Shown: positions 1 through 8,361 of the stretch, piece by piece
Layout: every line of letters starts with the position of its first letter
How positions within the stretch are numbered: the first letter of the stretch is position 1
Assembly (NCBI RefSeq): GCF_000244975.1
Contig: NZ_CM001440.1
Location: forward strand, 1,105,538 to 1,169,537
Source: Saccharomonospora cyanea NA-134
Lineage (GTDB): Bacteria; Actinomycetota; Actinomycetes; Mycobacteriales; Pseudonocardiaceae
DNA length: 64,000 nucleotides
Direction of reading: 5' to 3'
The notes under the pieces: model-generated
The model's input: only the letters and a program-made list of their open reading frames with translations
Told to the model about the DNA's origin: nothing
Databases searched by the model: none
Translations under genes and position numbers: made by a program

Positions 1-179
1 CGCTCGGAGTGGTGTTGACCCGCCTGGTCGACAACGGCTGGCTCGCCGCGAACGCGCTCGTGGTGGTCGAACGCCGGGTGCACGACGGGCCACCGCGGTG
101 GCCGGAGGCGTTGCGCGTGCTGCGCACCCGTACCTACGGCGACAACGGGCTCTTCCGCGCCGAATACGTGCCGGAGTGA
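1..179 (+). CDS. rsmD: 16S rRNA (guanine-N2)-methyltransferase RsmD, C-terminal end only
   Basis: This is the last part of a reading frame that enters from the left edge. Codons start at position 3 and the TGA is at 177-179. The visible peptide includes LAANALVVVERR and, later, LRTRTYGDNGLF, which fit the last strand and tail of RsmD, the SAM-dependent enzyme that methylates G966 of 16S rRNA. The catalytic part lies outside the window. Adjacency to coaD, 62 bp downstream, is the usual rsmD-coaD order in actinobacteria and supports the call. Confidence 0.75.
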   Translation, partial: LGVVLTRLVDNGWLAANALVVVERRVHDGPPRWPEALRVLRTRTYGDNGLFRAEYVPE

Positions 180-241
180 GCGGGGCGAGCTGTTCGTCAC
201 ATCTTGCGCGGTGCGCCGTCGCAGTTGGTAGCGTCCGCGCC

Positions 242-724
242 ATGCGGCGAGCGGTCTGTCCCGGTTCCTACGACCCAGCGACCAACGGGCACCTCGACAT
301 CATCGAACGCGCCGCCGCGCTGTTCGACGAGGTGGTCGTGGCCGTGCTCATCAACAAGAAGAAGCAGGGTCTGTTCACCATCGACGAGCGGCTCGACATG
401 TTGCGCGAGGTCACGCGCGACCTGCCCAACGTGCGGGTGGACTCGTGGCACGGTCTGCTGGTCGACTACTGCCGCGACCACGGCATCGTCGCCGTCGCCA
501 AGGGTCTGCGCTCGGTGAGTGACTTCGACTACGAGCTGCAGATGGCGCAGATGAACCGCGAGTTGTCGGGGGTGGAGACGCTGTTGATGTCGAACAACCC
601 GGCGTACAGCTTCCTGTCGAGCTCGCTGGTCAAGGAGGTCGCCACCTACGGCGGCGACGTCAGCGAGATGGTGCCCCCGGCCGTCCACGAGCGACTCATG
701 GCGAAGCTCGCCCAACAGCCGTAA
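242..724 (+). CDS. coaD: Phosphopantetheine adenylyltransferase
   Basis: A 160-residue protein of normal length for CoaD, which transfers AMP from ATP to 4'-phosphopantetheine to give dephospho-CoA, the fourth step of CoA synthesis. The N-terminus reads MRRAVCPGSYDPATNGH: the G-S-Y-D-P loop and the TNGH form of the (H/T)xGH nucleotidyltransferase motif are within the first 20 residues. The C-terminal NPAYSFLSSSLVKEVA segment matches the second ATP-binding motif. I chose the ATG at 242 because the family starts right at this position; the frame is open further upstream but that extension overlaps rsmD and has no family resemblance. Confidence 0.96.
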   Translation: MRRAVCPGSYDPATNGHLDIIERAAALFDEVVVAVLINKKKQGLFTIDERLDMLREVTRDLPNVRVDSWHGLLVDYCRDHGIVAVAKGLRSVSDFDYELQMAQMNRELSGVETLLMSNNPAYSFLSSSLVKEVATYGGDVSEMVPPAVHERLMAKLAQQP

Positions 725-748
725 CCCTGGCCCGAGCCGGTGCGTCTC

Positions 749-815
749 GTGTCCGCGGCCTGTGCACGTGTGCTCGCACTTCCGGTACGCCCACGCGTAC
801 GGAAACTGCGGACAC
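749..815. repeat. Nested inverted repeat between coaD and the sepIVA-like gene
   Basis: Outer arms GTGTCCGC (749-756) and GCGGACAC (808-815) are perfectly complementary. Between them a second hairpin pairs TTCCGGTACG (780-789) with CGTACGGAA (796-804), with one bulged G and a 6-nt loop. The structure starts 25 bp after the coaD stop. It has no following T-run, so it is not a textbook intrinsic terminator; it may stabilise or end the coaD mRNA. The rest of the 219-bp gap holds nothing recognisable except the ribosome-binding site of the next gene. Confidence 0.5.
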
Positions 816-943
816 GGTTGCGGGTGGGGCGGCACCTTCGGTAGTCGGCGGGACACGCCTGGCGCGGCGGTTACCGCCGATCGGGCACCGGACGCGGCAG
901 ACTGATGGGAGTCGCGTGGAACCGATGCCGCGAGGGAGTTGCC

Positions 944-1633
944 GTGTACCGGGTTTTCGAGGCGCTCGACGAGCTCGTCACGATCGTGGAGGAGGCTCGA
1001 GGGGTCCCGATGACGGTGAGTTGCGTCGTCCCGCGCGGCGACGTGCTCGAACTGCTCGACGACATCCGCGACGCGCTGCCCGCCGAGGTCGACGACGCGC
1101 AGGACGTGCTCGACCGTCGTGACGAGATCGTTCACACAGCGCGCGCCCAGGCCGAGGAGACGATCGGCTCGGCCAACGACGAGGCCGAACGCCTGCTGGC
1201 CGAGGCCCGTGCCGAGGCCGAACGCATCATCGCCGAGGCGCGCGCCGAAGCCGACCGCACCATCGCCGCCGGTGAGGCGGAGTACGCCGACGTCACCGAG
1301 CGCGCCCGTACCGAGGCCGACCGTATGGTGCAGGCAGGCCGCGACGCCTACGAACGCGCGGTCGACGACGGCAAGCGTGAGCAGGCCAGACTCGTGTCGC
1401 AGACCGAGGTCGTGCAGGCCGCGCACAACGAGGCCGCCCGCATCGTGGACGAGGCGCACGAGGAAGCCGATCGCCAGCGCGCCGACTGCGACGCGTACGT
1501 GGACAACAAGCTCGCCGAGTTCTCCGACCTGCTCGCCACCACGCTGCGGACGGTGGACTCGGGCCGCAACCACCTGCGTGGACCGCTGTCGCCCGCGTCG
1601 CGTACTCCCGTCTACGACTACCAGGCACAGTGA
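944..1633 (+). CDS. sepIVA: SepIVA-like DivIVA-family coiled-coil division protein
   Basis: A 229-residue protein with a short globular N-terminus (VYRVFEALDELVTIVEEARG) and a long, strongly charged Ala/Glu/Arg-rich coiled coil from about residue 70 to 200 (repeats of the type EAERLLAEARAEAERII). It resembles the mycobacterial Rv2927c/MSMEG_2416 protein (SepIVA), a DivIVA-like cytoplasmic factor needed for septation. I chose GTG 944 because it aligns with the start of that family and has an AGGGAG ribosome-binding site 7 bases upstream; an in-frame ATG at 905 would add 13 residues without similarity. The role in division is inferred from the family. Confidence 0.82.
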   Translation: MYRVFEALDELVTIVEEARGVPMTVSCVVPRGDVLELLDDIRDALPAEVDDAQDVLDRRDEIVHTARAQAEETIGSANDEAERLLAEARAEAERIIAEARAEADRTIAAGEAEYADVTERARTEADRMVQAGRDAYERAVDDGKREQARLVSQTEVVQAAHNEAARIVDEAHEEADRQRADCDAYVDNKLAEFSDLLATTLRTVDSGRNHLRGPLSPASRTPVYDYQAQ

Positions 1634-1761
1634 GGTCCTCACTCGCGTACGCTGGTGGGTGAGGTCGGTCGACCGAGTGCGCGCGAGGTCCGGGTGAGCC
1701 CCGACGCGCGTCCCGGCTCGGCCTCCCAGACCATCCACCGCGATCGCGCGAGAAAGCTTCG

Positions 1762-2373
1762 ATGCCTGAAGAAAGCCAGCAAAGTCCCAGCCTCCAGCGT
1801 GCCGACGCGCGCAACCCGTGGCTGTTCGACACCCATGAGCTGAGTCGCCGACCCGGTTCGAGCCTGCCGCTGCGGCGTGAGCTGCCGGTCGAGACGGCGC
1901 TGGGCGTCCCCGACGTCGTCGAGGTGCCTTCGGGTTCGACGGTGACCGTGGACCTGCTCCTGGAGTCCGTGGTCGAGGGCGTGCTCGTGAGCGGCACCGC
2001 GTCCGCGCGAACCGAGGGCCAGTGCTCGCGCTGTCTCGACCCGGTGTCCGGCGACGTCGAGGTGAGTGTCACCGAGCTGTTCGCCTACCCGGAGTCGACC
2101 ACCGAAGAGACCACCGAGGAAGACGAGGTCAGCCGCATCGTCGACGACTGGATCGACCTGGAGCCGATGGTCCGGGACGCCGTCGTCCTCGCCCTGCCGC
2201 TCGCGCCGCTGTGCAGCGAGGACTGCGAGGGACTGTGCTCGGTCTGCGGTGTGAAGTGGGCCGATCTCGAGCCCGGTCACGGGCATGAGACCATAGACCC
2301 TCGGTGGGCCGCGCTGGTGCAGCGCCTGGAGGACACTCCGGGTGGCGACACGGCTGACGGCTCCGACCGGTAA
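1762..2373 (+). CDS. DUF177 (YceD-type) metal-binding protein
   Basis: A 203-residue protein of the DUF177/YceD family, linked to 23S rRNA or large-subunit metabolism and nearly always encoded just before rpmF, as here. Its biochemical function is not established. The sequence shows CSRC near residue 88 and a second cysteine cluster near residues 150-162 (CSEDCEGLCSVCG), a probable zinc site. An acidic stretch precedes the second cluster. ATG 1762 follows a purine-rich GAGAAAG. It lies 79 bp ahead of rpmF, probably in one transcript with rpmF, rnc and mutM. Confidence 0.85.
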   Translation: MPEESQQSPSLQRADARNPWLFDTHELSRRPGSSLPLRRELPVETALGVPDVVEVPSGSTVTVDLLLESVVEGVLVSGTASARTEGQCSRCLDPVSGDVEVSVTELFAYPESTTEETTEEDEVSRIVDDWIDLEPMVRDAVVLALPLAPLCSEDCEGLCSVCGVKWADLEPGHGHETIDPRWAALVQRLEDTPGGDTADGSDR

Positions 2374-2452
2374 GCCTGCCGGACACCTGTCCGGCGTAGT
2401 TTGCGAAGACCGCTCGCACACCGCGAGCAGACCTGTGTGAGGAGACCCAGCC

Positions 2453-2635
2453 GTGGCCGTCCCCAAGCGGAAGATGTCGCGTTCCAACACTCGCTCGCGC
2501 CGCTCGCAGTGGAAGGCGAGCCCGGTGCAGCTGGTGGCCTGCCAGAACCGCGCCTGCCGGCAGCTGAAGCCGCAGCACGTCGCCTGCCCGCACTGTGGCC
2601 AGTACGCCGGGCGTCAGGTCGTCGAGCCGGCTTAA
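2453..2635 (+). CDS. rpmF: 50S ribosomal protein L32
   Basis: A 60-residue basic protein beginning [19 protein letters not shown], the hallmark N-terminus of bL32. It keeps four cysteines (CQNRAC and CPHC), so it is the zinc-binding form rather than a zinc-independent paralog. Start is GTG 2453 with GGAGA about 7 bases upstream. It sits between DUF177 and rnc, the standard order. Confidence 0.97.
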   Translation: MAVPKRKMSRSNTRSRRSQWKASPVQLVACQNRACRQLKPQHVACPHCGQYAGRQVVEPA

Positions 2636-2646
2636 GGTCGTTCGGA

Positions 2647-3399
2647 ATGGGGGGTAAGTCGCCAAGCGGACCGGCAGCCGATCCCGCATCCCTTCTCGAC
2701 GCGCTCGGTGTCGAATTCGACAGTGAGTTGCTGACCCTTGCCCTGACCCACCGCTCGTACGCCTACGAGAACGGGGGACTCCCGCCGAACGAACGGCTGG
2801 AGTTCCTCGGCGACGCGGTGCTCGGCCTGGTGGTCACCGACCATCTGTACCGGCAGCACCCGGACCTGCCCGAGGGGCAGTTGGCGAAGTTGCGGGCCAG
2901 TGTCGTGAACATGCACGCGCTGGCCGGGGTGGCGAGGAGTCTCGGTGAGGGCGGGCTCGGCGCCCACCTGCTGCTCGGTAAGGGGGAGGAACTCACCGGC
3001 GGCAGGGACAAGGCCAGCATTCTCGCCGACGGGCTCGAGGCCGTCATCGGTGCCGTGTATCTCGCGCACGGCATCGAGACCGCGCGGTCGCTGGTGCACC
3101 GACTGTTCGGCAGGTTGCTCGACGAGGCGCCGCGCCGGGGAGCGGGCCTGGACTGGAAGACCAGCCTTCAGGAGCTCACCGCGTCGGCCGGTCTCGGGGT
3201 GCCCGAGTACAAGGTCGCGGACACCGGCCCCGACCACCGCAAGGAGTTCAGCGCGGTGGTTCTCGTGGCGGGCCGTGACCTGGGACACGGTGACGGCACC
3301 ACGAAGAAGGAAGCCGAGCAGAAGGCCGCCGAGGCGGCCTGGCGTGCCCTCGACGCGGAGCTGACGGCCGAGAAGCAGGCCGAGGAGCGGGCGGAGTAG
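2647..3399 (+). CDS. rnc: Ribonuclease III
   Basis: A 250-residue double-strand-specific endoribonuclease for rRNA precursors and structured mRNAs. The catalytic domain carries the RNase III signature [16 protein letters not shown] near residues 52-67 and the acidic [13 protein letters not shown] helix near 120. A C-terminal double-stranded RNA binding domain follows from about residue 165 (DWKTSLQEL, then [13 protein letters not shown]). I chose ATG 2647, 11 bp after the rpmF stop with AAGG upstream; a longer open frame overlaps rpmF and is not credible. mutM starts 6 bp after the stop. Confidence 0.97.
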   Translation: MGGKSPSGPAADPASLLDALGVEFDSELLTLALTHRSYAYENGGLPPNERLEFLGDAVLGLVVTDHLYRQHPDLPEGQLAKLRASVVNMHALAGVARSLGEGGLGAHLLLGKGEELTGGRDKASILADGLEAVIGAVYLAHGIETARSLVHRLFGRLLDEAPRRGAGLDWKTSLQELTASAGLGVPEYKVADTGPDHRKEFSAVVLVAGRDLGHGDGTTKKEAEQKAAEAAWRALDAELTAEKQAEERAE

Positions 3400-3405
3400 C
3401 GACAG

Positions 3406-4272
3406 GTGCCCGAGTTGCCCGAGGTCGAGGTCGTCAGATCAGGCCTGGAGACCCACGTGGTCGGGCGCACGGTGACCTCGGTGGAGGTCCTGCACCCGAG
3501 GGCGATCCGGCGTCACGTGCTCGGTGAGGCCGACTTCGTCGGCCGGCTCACCGGCGCCAAGATCACGGCCGCGCGGCGGCGGGGCAAGTACCTGTGGTTC
3601 GACCTCGCCGACGGTGCTGCCGTGCTGGCCCACCTGGGTATGAGCGGGCAGATGCTGGTGCAGCCGCGTGGTGTGGTGGACGAGAAGCACCTGCGGGTGC
3701 GGGTCCGGTTCGCCGACGACGGACCGGAGCTGCGGTTCGTCGACCAACGTACGTTCGGTGGCCTGTCGCTGTCGGAGCTGGTGGAGGTCGACGGCACGGT
3801 GGTGCCGTCGGCCGTGGCTCACATCGCGCGCGACCCGATGGACCCGCTGTTCGACGTCGTCGCCGCCTCCCGTGCTCTGCGGGCTCGGCGCACCGAGGTC
3901 AAACGCGCGCTGCTCGACCAGACCCTGGTGTCAGGGGTCGGCAACATCTACGCCGACGAGGCGTTGTGGCGGGTGGGGCTGCACTGGTCACGTCCGACGG
4001 ACCGCCTCACCGCGACGCAGGCGCGTGACGTGCTCACCGCCGCGGCCGACGTGATGGCCGAGGCGCTGCTGGTGGGCGGCACGTCCTTCGACGCGCTCTA
4101 CGTCAACGTCAACGGTGAGTCGGGTTACTTCTCCCGATCTCTCGACGCCTACGGACGTGAGGGCGAACCCTGTCGTCGATGCGGCTCGCCGATCGTGCGT
4201 GAGGCGTTCGCGAACCGCTCGTCGTTCAGTTGTCCGAGCTGCCAGCCGAAGCCGCGAACGCGACGCCGTTAG
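3406..4272 (+). CDS. mutM: Formamidopyrimidine-DNA glycosylase
   Basis: A 288-residue base-excision repair enzyme removing 8-oxoguanine and formamidopyrimidines, with AP-lyase activity. The N-terminus [10 protein letters not shown] supplies the catalytic Pro2 and Glu3 after Met removal. The helix-two-turn-helix region ([12 protein letters not shown], about 185-196) and the C-terminal zinc finger (CRRCG, then SCPSCQ) are intact. It starts at GTG 3406, 6 bp after rnc. The 3' end overlaps the stop of the oppositely oriented acetyltransferase gene by 4 bp (4269-4272). Confidence 0.97.
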   Translation: MPELPEVEVVRSGLETHVVGRTVTSVEVLHPRAIRRHVLGEADFVGRLTGAKITAARRRGKYLWFDLADGAAVLAHLGMSGQMLVQPRGVVDEKHLRVRVRFADDGPELRFVDQRTFGGLSLSELVEVDGTVVPSAVAHIARDPMDPLFDVVAASRALRARRTEVKRALLDQTLVSGVGNIYADEALWRVGLHWSRPTDRLTATQARDVLTAAADVMAEALLVGGTSFDALYVNVNGESGYFSRSLDAYGREGEPCRRCGSPIVREAFANRSSFSCPSCQPKPRTRRR

Positions 4273-4813
4273 GGACCGCCTTCGTCGTCGAAGTCGACCG
4301 GGGTGACCGTGCCCGTCGCCCAGTCGTCGCGGAGGATCGCGTAGCCGACGGCGTCGTGCGGTGTGCCCTCGCCGTCGGGCCAGGCCTTCCGGTAGTGGGC
4401 TTCCTTGACGTATCCACAGCGGCGAGAACGCGTCGCATGGTCACGTTGTCCCGTCTGGTCGTCGCCTCGACGCGGGTGATCGTGGGTAGCTCCGTGAACA
4501 GGTACGCCGTGAGGGCGTGCAGTGCTCGCGTGCCGATGCCCCGGTGCCGGGCCGTTCCGGTGATCCGCAGGTCGAACAGCGGCGTGCCGTCGTCGAGGTC
4601 GAACAGCCGGGCGATCCCGACCCGGTGTCCGCCGACGGTGATCCAGAAGGTGCGGGCCGAGGAGTTGTCGTAGTAGCCGTCGGCGGCCTGCCGCAGCACG
4701 TCGGCGGCCGCGATGCGGGGCACGCTGTGGTAGGGCCATGTCTCGCCGGACAGGAAGTCCGCGAGGTCCTCGGCCTGCGCGCGTTCGAACCGCCGCAACT
4801 CGATTGGTTCCAC
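4269..4813 (-). pseudogene. GNAT acetyltransferase interrupted by a one-base frameshift
   Basis: Two overlapping minus-strand frames together make one GNAT protein. The first, from GTG 4813, gives the N-terminus (MEPIELRRFERAQAEDL) and the acetyl-CoA loop region (RHRGIGTRALHAL), up to TMRRVLA. The rest of the fold (RCGYVKEAHYRKAWPDG and on to VDFDDEGGP) is in the next frame and stops at 4269. The switch lies near 4420-4424, where adding one C (minus strand) restores a continuous product of about 181 residues, similar to RimJ/RimL-type N-acetyltransferases. It could be a true inactivating deletion or a sequencing error; nothing suggests programmed frameshifting. The substrate is unknown. Confidence 0.75.
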
Positions 4814-4839
4814 CGGCGAACACTAGAGCAATCCTGCGC

Positions 4840-4866
4840 ACACTACTGTGCAATGCGTGGTAGTGT
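4840..4866. promoter_or_regulatory. Candidate PadR operator upstream of the PadR gene
   Basis: A perfect 7-bp inverted repeat, ACACTAC (4840-4846) and GTAGTGT (4860-4866), with a 13-bp spacer, sits 24 bp before the PadR start in the divergent gap with the acetyltransferase gene. PadR regulators commonly bind inverted repeats in their own promoters, so autoregulation is likely. The strong ribosome-binding site AGGAGG follows at about 4880. Confidence 0.45.
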
Positions 4867-4890
4867 CCACGGCGCAATAAAGGAGGGCCG

Positions 4891-5214
4891 GTGGAAACGA
4901 GTCAACTGCTGAAGGGCGTGCTCGACCTCGCGGTTCTGGCAGTGCTGCGGCACGACGACGGTTACGGCTACGACGTGCTGAGACGTCTGCGCCAGGCGGG
5001 GCTGGACGAGGTCGGTGACGCCTCGGTGTACGGCACGTTGCGGCGCCTGTACAAGGCCGGGCTGCTCACCACGTACGTGGTGGCCAGCGAGGAAGGCCCT
5101 CACCGCAAGTACTACGGACTCAACGAGCTGGGTCGCGCGCGGCTCGCGGACTCGGCGAAGACCTGGCGCGGTTTCGCGGCCACGATGGAGCGCCTGTTGG
5201 GAGAGGATCTATGA
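4891..5214 (+). CDS. PadR-family transcriptional regulator
   Basis: A 107-residue winged-helix protein. The start QLLKGVLDLAVLAVL, then GYGYDVLRRL and ASVYGTLRRLYKAGLL form the PadR DNA-binding domain; EGPHRKYYGLNELGRARL forms the wing. The C-terminal dimerisation helix is short, as in subfamily 2. GTG 4891 has an excellent AGGAGG site. The stop overlaps the ATG of the next gene (ATGA), so the two are translationally coupled, a common pairing of PadR with a HAAS-domain membrane protein. The inducer is unknown. Confidence 0.9.
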   Translation: METSQLLKGVLDLAVLAVLRHDDGYGYDVLRRLRQAGLDEVGDASVYGTLRRLYKAGLLTTYVVASEEGPHRKYYGLNELGRARLADSAKTWRGFAATMERLLGEDL

Positions 5215-6347
5215 GTACACACACTCACCCCGTCGTACGGGCCTACCTGGCTCGGGTGCGGACGGCGCTGTCGGACCTGCCCGAGGCGGAGATCGACGAG
5301 ATCGTCGACGACGTGCGTCCCCACCTGGCCGAGATCGTGAATGGGTTGGGCGAGGACGCCACAGTGGAGGCGATGACCCGGGAACTGGGTACGCCGGAGA
5401 GCTACGCGGCCGAGGTGCGTTCGGCAGGGGAGTATCCGCCGCCTCCGGAGCGGGAGGGCGGCCGGGTGACGCAGCCCCGCACGGCGGTAGCGCGGCTGGC
5501 GTTCTGGAGTATGCTGCTCGGCTGTCTCGGTGCCGGGATCGCGGGTGCTGTACTGGCGTCCGGGTTGAACGAGGATGCCTTGTTCCTGCTGCTCCTGACA
5601 CTGCCGTTGGTGGGTCTGTCGGGTGGGTACTTCGCGACGTACGGCACCTCCGTGCTGCGGGGGCTGCCCGAGGTGCGCAGGCTGGCGTCGGTGGACCGCA
5701 GTGGGGAGATGTCCAGGCGGGCGGTGGGCTGGTTGAGGGCACTGAACCCCGTGTGGTGGGGCGTGTCAGCCGCGCTCCTGGTGGTGTTGGGGGTCGCTCT
5801 GGCGGTCGCCCCGGACAGCGGCGGCGTGGTGGGCCTGGTGACGTTGCTCCTGCTGGCGGGGCTCGGCGTGTGGGTGGGGCCCAAGTCCGTTCGGGACCAC
5901 CGGCTGGTGTCGGTGGCGCTGACTCTGTCGGCGTTCGTGGTGGGAGCGGGTGCCGGCCTTGCCGACTACGTGATCGGGTCGGCGCGGTCGTCGGACACGG
6001 CCTACCCCGCTCCCTACCCCTACCCCGCTGCCGATGGGGAGCCGCTGCTGTTCTACGGATCGGAGCAGGTCGACAACATCTACGTCTTCGACGCGGAGGG
6101 CAAACCGCTCACCGACCTCTACTTCTACACCGAGCAGGGCAGCCCGATCCGGATTCCGCGCTACGGCTGCGAAGAACACACGGGGGAGAGGATCCCAACG
6201 GGTACGGACAACCGTTTCCCGCGTCCGCATGTCGAGCAGGGTGGTATGGACGACTACGGCACGGTGAACGGCTACAACGCCTACCGGCCGTTCTGCGAGG
6301 AGGTCGACGAGGTGCCGTTCACAGTGGCCGTACCGAACGGCAAATGA
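5211..6347 (+). CDS. HAAS-domain membrane protein of unknown function
   Basis: A 378-residue protein co-translated with the PadR regulator. Residues about 1-70 (VRAYLARVRTALSDLPEAEIDEIVDD, then AMTRELGTPESYAAEVR) form a HAAS domain, a helical cytoplasmic module found next to PadR regulators. Then come about five to six hydrophobic segments between residues 95 and 265. The last 110 residues are soluble, begin with a Pro/Tyr-rich stretch (AYPAPYPYPAADG) and include two Cys residues (RYGCEE, RPFCEE) that could form a disulfide outside the membrane. The pair may be a signal-responsive envelope system; no catalytic motif is visible. Confidence 0.75.
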   Translation: MSTHTHPVVRAYLARVRTALSDLPEAEIDEIVDDVRPHLAEIVNGLGEDATVEAMTRELGTPESYAAEVRSAGEYPPPPEREGGRVTQPRTAVARLAFWSMLLGCLGAGIAGAVLASGLNEDALFLLLLTLPLVGLSGGYFATYGTSVLRGLPEVRRLASVDRSGEMSRRAVGWLRALNPVWWGVSAALLVVLGVALAVAPDSGGVVGLVTLLLLAGLGVWVGPKSVRDHRLVSVALTLSAFVVGAGAGLADYVIGSARSSDTAYPAPYPYPAADGEPLLFYGSEQVDNIYVFDAEGKPLTDLYFYTEQGSPIRIPRYGCEEHTGERIPTGTDNRFPRPHVEQGGMDDYGTVNGYNAYRPFCEEVDEVPFTVAVPNGK

Positions 6348-6358
6348 CTCGGGCCGAG

Positions 6359-6877
6359 CTACCAGCTCTGGCGTGACATCGCGAGCTGGGCCAGCAGGTT
6401 GCGCCCGCTCTCGGCGTTGCGGGGCTGGCACAGCACGTCGTAGCGGCCTGCCACCAGTTGGCTGTGCGAGACGAACCCGCGACGGCCGCGTGTGGCGGCG
6501 TAGCTCGCCGCGGCGAACGCCATGCCGAAACCGACACCGGAGATCAGGCCGATCAGGATGGCCGGGAGTCCGGCGCCGGGGGTGAAGAGGCTGAGCAGCA
6601 GCCCGACGAACAGACCGAACCAGGCGCCGGACAGCGCACCGCTGCCCAGGACCTTGCCCCAGGTCAGCCGCGCGGCGACGCGTTCGACCAGCAGCGGGTC
6701 GACGCCCACGATGGTGACGTCCTGCACGGGGAAGTTCTTGCCGGCGAGGTGGTCAACGGCGCGCTGCGCTTCCGCGTAGGTGGCGTAGGAACCGATCGGC
6801 CAGCCCGTGGGCATGGTCGGCAGCTGCGACGCCTGAGGCGCCGGAGAGAACGCCGTCTGGGAGAACGCGTGGGTCAT
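6359..6877 (-). CDS. General stress protein, YflT-like domain
   Basis: A 172-residue protein. Residues 30-75 (PIGSYATYAEAQRAVDHL, then FPVQDVTIVGVD) match the YflT/general stress 17M domain, and a Gly-rich two-helix membrane hairpin follows (GSGALSGAWFGLFVGLLLSLF and PAILIGLISGVGFGMAFAAA). This arrangement is frequent in actinobacteria; the exact function is unknown. I chose ATG 6877, preceded by GAGGTGAAG, instead of an in-frame GTG nine codons upstream. The 3' end lies 11 bp from the HAAS gene stop, with the two genes convergent. Confidence 0.82.
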   Translation of the reverse strand: MTHAFSQTAFSPAPQASQLPTMPTGWPIGSYATYAEAQRAVDHLAGKNFPVQDVTIVGVDPLLVERVAARLTWGKVLGSGALSGAWFGLFVGLLLSLFTPGAGLPAILIGLISGVGFGMAFAAASYAATRGRRGFVSHSQLVAGRYDVLCQPRNAESGRNLLAQLAMSRQSW

Positions 6878-6996
6878 TGCTCGCTTCACCTCTGGGGGAG
6901 ACACCTGTTGTGCTCTACACCAGACTCAACGCTACGGGATGCCGAACAAGTGCCCGAACAGTCCCAATTCACAGCCCGCTCTCAGGGTGAGAGCTG

Positions 6997-8292
6997 TCAC
7001 GCGGGGGCCAACCCGGACCGGACGCCGTTGGTGCCGTGTATGCCGGTGATGCCGCTGGGCGATCCCGCGTGCAACCACTTGCCGAAGTGGCGCACGGAGA
7101 ACAGCTCGTCGAGCACCATGTAGGCGGCGCCGACGAGGCCGCCTTCCTCGCCGAGCCGGGCCTTCTCGATGCGGAGTTCCCGTGTGGACAGCGGCAGCGA
7201 GCGGCGGTAGATCGTCTCGCGGATCGTGGCGAGGAACAGGTCGCCCGCCCCCGCGATCTTGCCGCCGAGCAGGATCGTGGACGGGTTGTAGAAGTTGACC
7301 ATCGTGGCGAGCATGGCTCCGATACGCCTGCCCGCGCTGACCAGAAGCTGCACGGCGTGATGGTCACCCGCGCCGGCCGCCGCGGTGACGTCGGCCGCCG
7401 TGATCGTGCCCTTGACGTCGAGGATGGCGGCGAGGGCCGGACTGTCGCCGGAGCGGGCCAGCCGCTCGCCGTCCCTGGCCAGCGCCGCGCCACCGGCGAC
7501 GGCTTCGAGGCACCCGGTCTTGCCGCACCGGCACACCACGGAGCTGTCGTCGGACACGGCGGCGTGGCCGATGTCGCCCGCGCAACCCTGCGCGCCGCGG
7601 TGGAGGTGGCCTCCGTGACTGATTCCCGCGCCGATTCCCGTGCCGATCTTGACGTAGAGCAGGTCGCCGAGATCGTCGAGCAGTCCGGGGGCGCGCAGCT
7701 CGCCGAGACACAACAGGTTGACCTCGTTGTCCACCCACACGGGGGCGTGGTAGTGGGAGGCGAGGCGTTCCCGCACCGGGTAGTTGTTCCAGCCGGGCAT
7801 GATGGGCGGCTCCGACGGGCGGGCGGTGGCGAACTCCACCGGCCCCGGCAGGCCGAGACCGACTCCCCACACGTCCGAGGGAGTTCCGCCCACGTCGGCC
7901 AGCAGGGCGTCGAGGGTGTTCTCGACCTCCGTCAGCACGGGGTCGGGGCCCTGCGCGATGTCGCAGTCCCGGTGCCTCATGGTGAGCACCGTGCCCATGA
8001 GGTCGGTGACACCCGCGGTGAAGCCGGTGGCGCCGAGTTCGGCGGTGAGGATACGACCGGCGTCCTTGCGGAAACGCAGCGTTCGCGCCTGGCGGCCGCC
8101 CGTGGAGGGGTTGAGGTCGCCCTCCTCCAGCAGTCCCGCGTCGAGGAGCGTGGTGGTGCGCTGGGTGATGGCCGTCCGGCCGAGCCCGGTCCGCTGACTC
8201 AGCGCGGGTCGCGTGTCGGCGGCGCCGCTTCGCACGAGGTCGAGCAGGCGTGTGTAGCTCTCCAGCAGCTCGGGACTGGGCTCATCCACCAC
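6997..8292 (-). CDS. ROK-family transcriptional regulator
   Basis: A 431-residue protein with an N-terminal MarR-like winged helix (PALSQRTGLGRTAITQRTTTLLDAGLL, about residues 28-54, overlapping segments) followed by a ROK sugar-kinase-like domain. The ROK zinc motif CRCGKTGCLEAVAG and the phosphate loop KIGTGIGAGISHGG are present. In the motif that usually reads N-D-A-N, which supplies the kinase catalytic Asp, this protein has VDNEVN, so it is probably a regulator, not an active kinase. No sugar operon is adjacent, so the ligand cannot be guessed. An inverted repeat just upstream looks like its own operator. Confidence 0.88.
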   Translation of the reverse strand: MVDEPSPELLESYTRLLDLVRSGAADTRPALSQRTGLGRTAITQRTTTLLDAGLLEEGDLNPSTGGRQARTLRFRKDAGRILTAELGATGFTAGVTDLMGTVLTMRHRDCDIAQGPDPVLTEVENTLDALLADVGGTPSDVWGVGLGLPGPVEFATARPSEPPIMPGWNNYPVRERLASHYHAPVWVDNEVNLLCLGELRAPGLLDDLGDLLYVKIGTGIGAGISHGGHLHRGAQGCAGDIGHAAVSDDSSVVCRCGKTGCLEAVAGGAALARDGERLARSGDSPALAAILDVKGTITAADVTAAAGAGDHHAVQLLVSAGRRIGAMLATMVNFYNPSTILLGGKIAGAGDLFLATIRETIYRRSLPLSTRELRIEKARLGEEGGLVGAAYMVLDELFSVRHFGKWLHAGSPSGITGIHGTNGVRSGLAPA

Positions 8293-8323
8293 GGACCCCC
8301 TTATGTCTAAGTCCCTCCATCAT

Positions 8324-8361
8324 ATATCTGAAACTGCAAGACTTCTGTTTGTTTCAGACAT
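8324..8361. promoter_or_regulatory. Candidate ROK-regulator operator
   Basis: ATATCTGAAAC (8324-8334) and GTTTCAGACAT (8351-8361) form an 11-bp inverted repeat with one mismatch and a 16-bp spacer, in an unusually AT-rich patch 31 bp before the ROK gene start. The size and A/T-rich spacer suit NagC/XylR-type operators, so negative autoregulation is the simplest reading. Confidence 0.5.

Noticed and set aside
4415-4428. Programmed ribosomal frameshift in the acetyltransferase gene
   Set aside because: No slippery heptamer and no downstream structure; GNAT enzymes are not known to need one.
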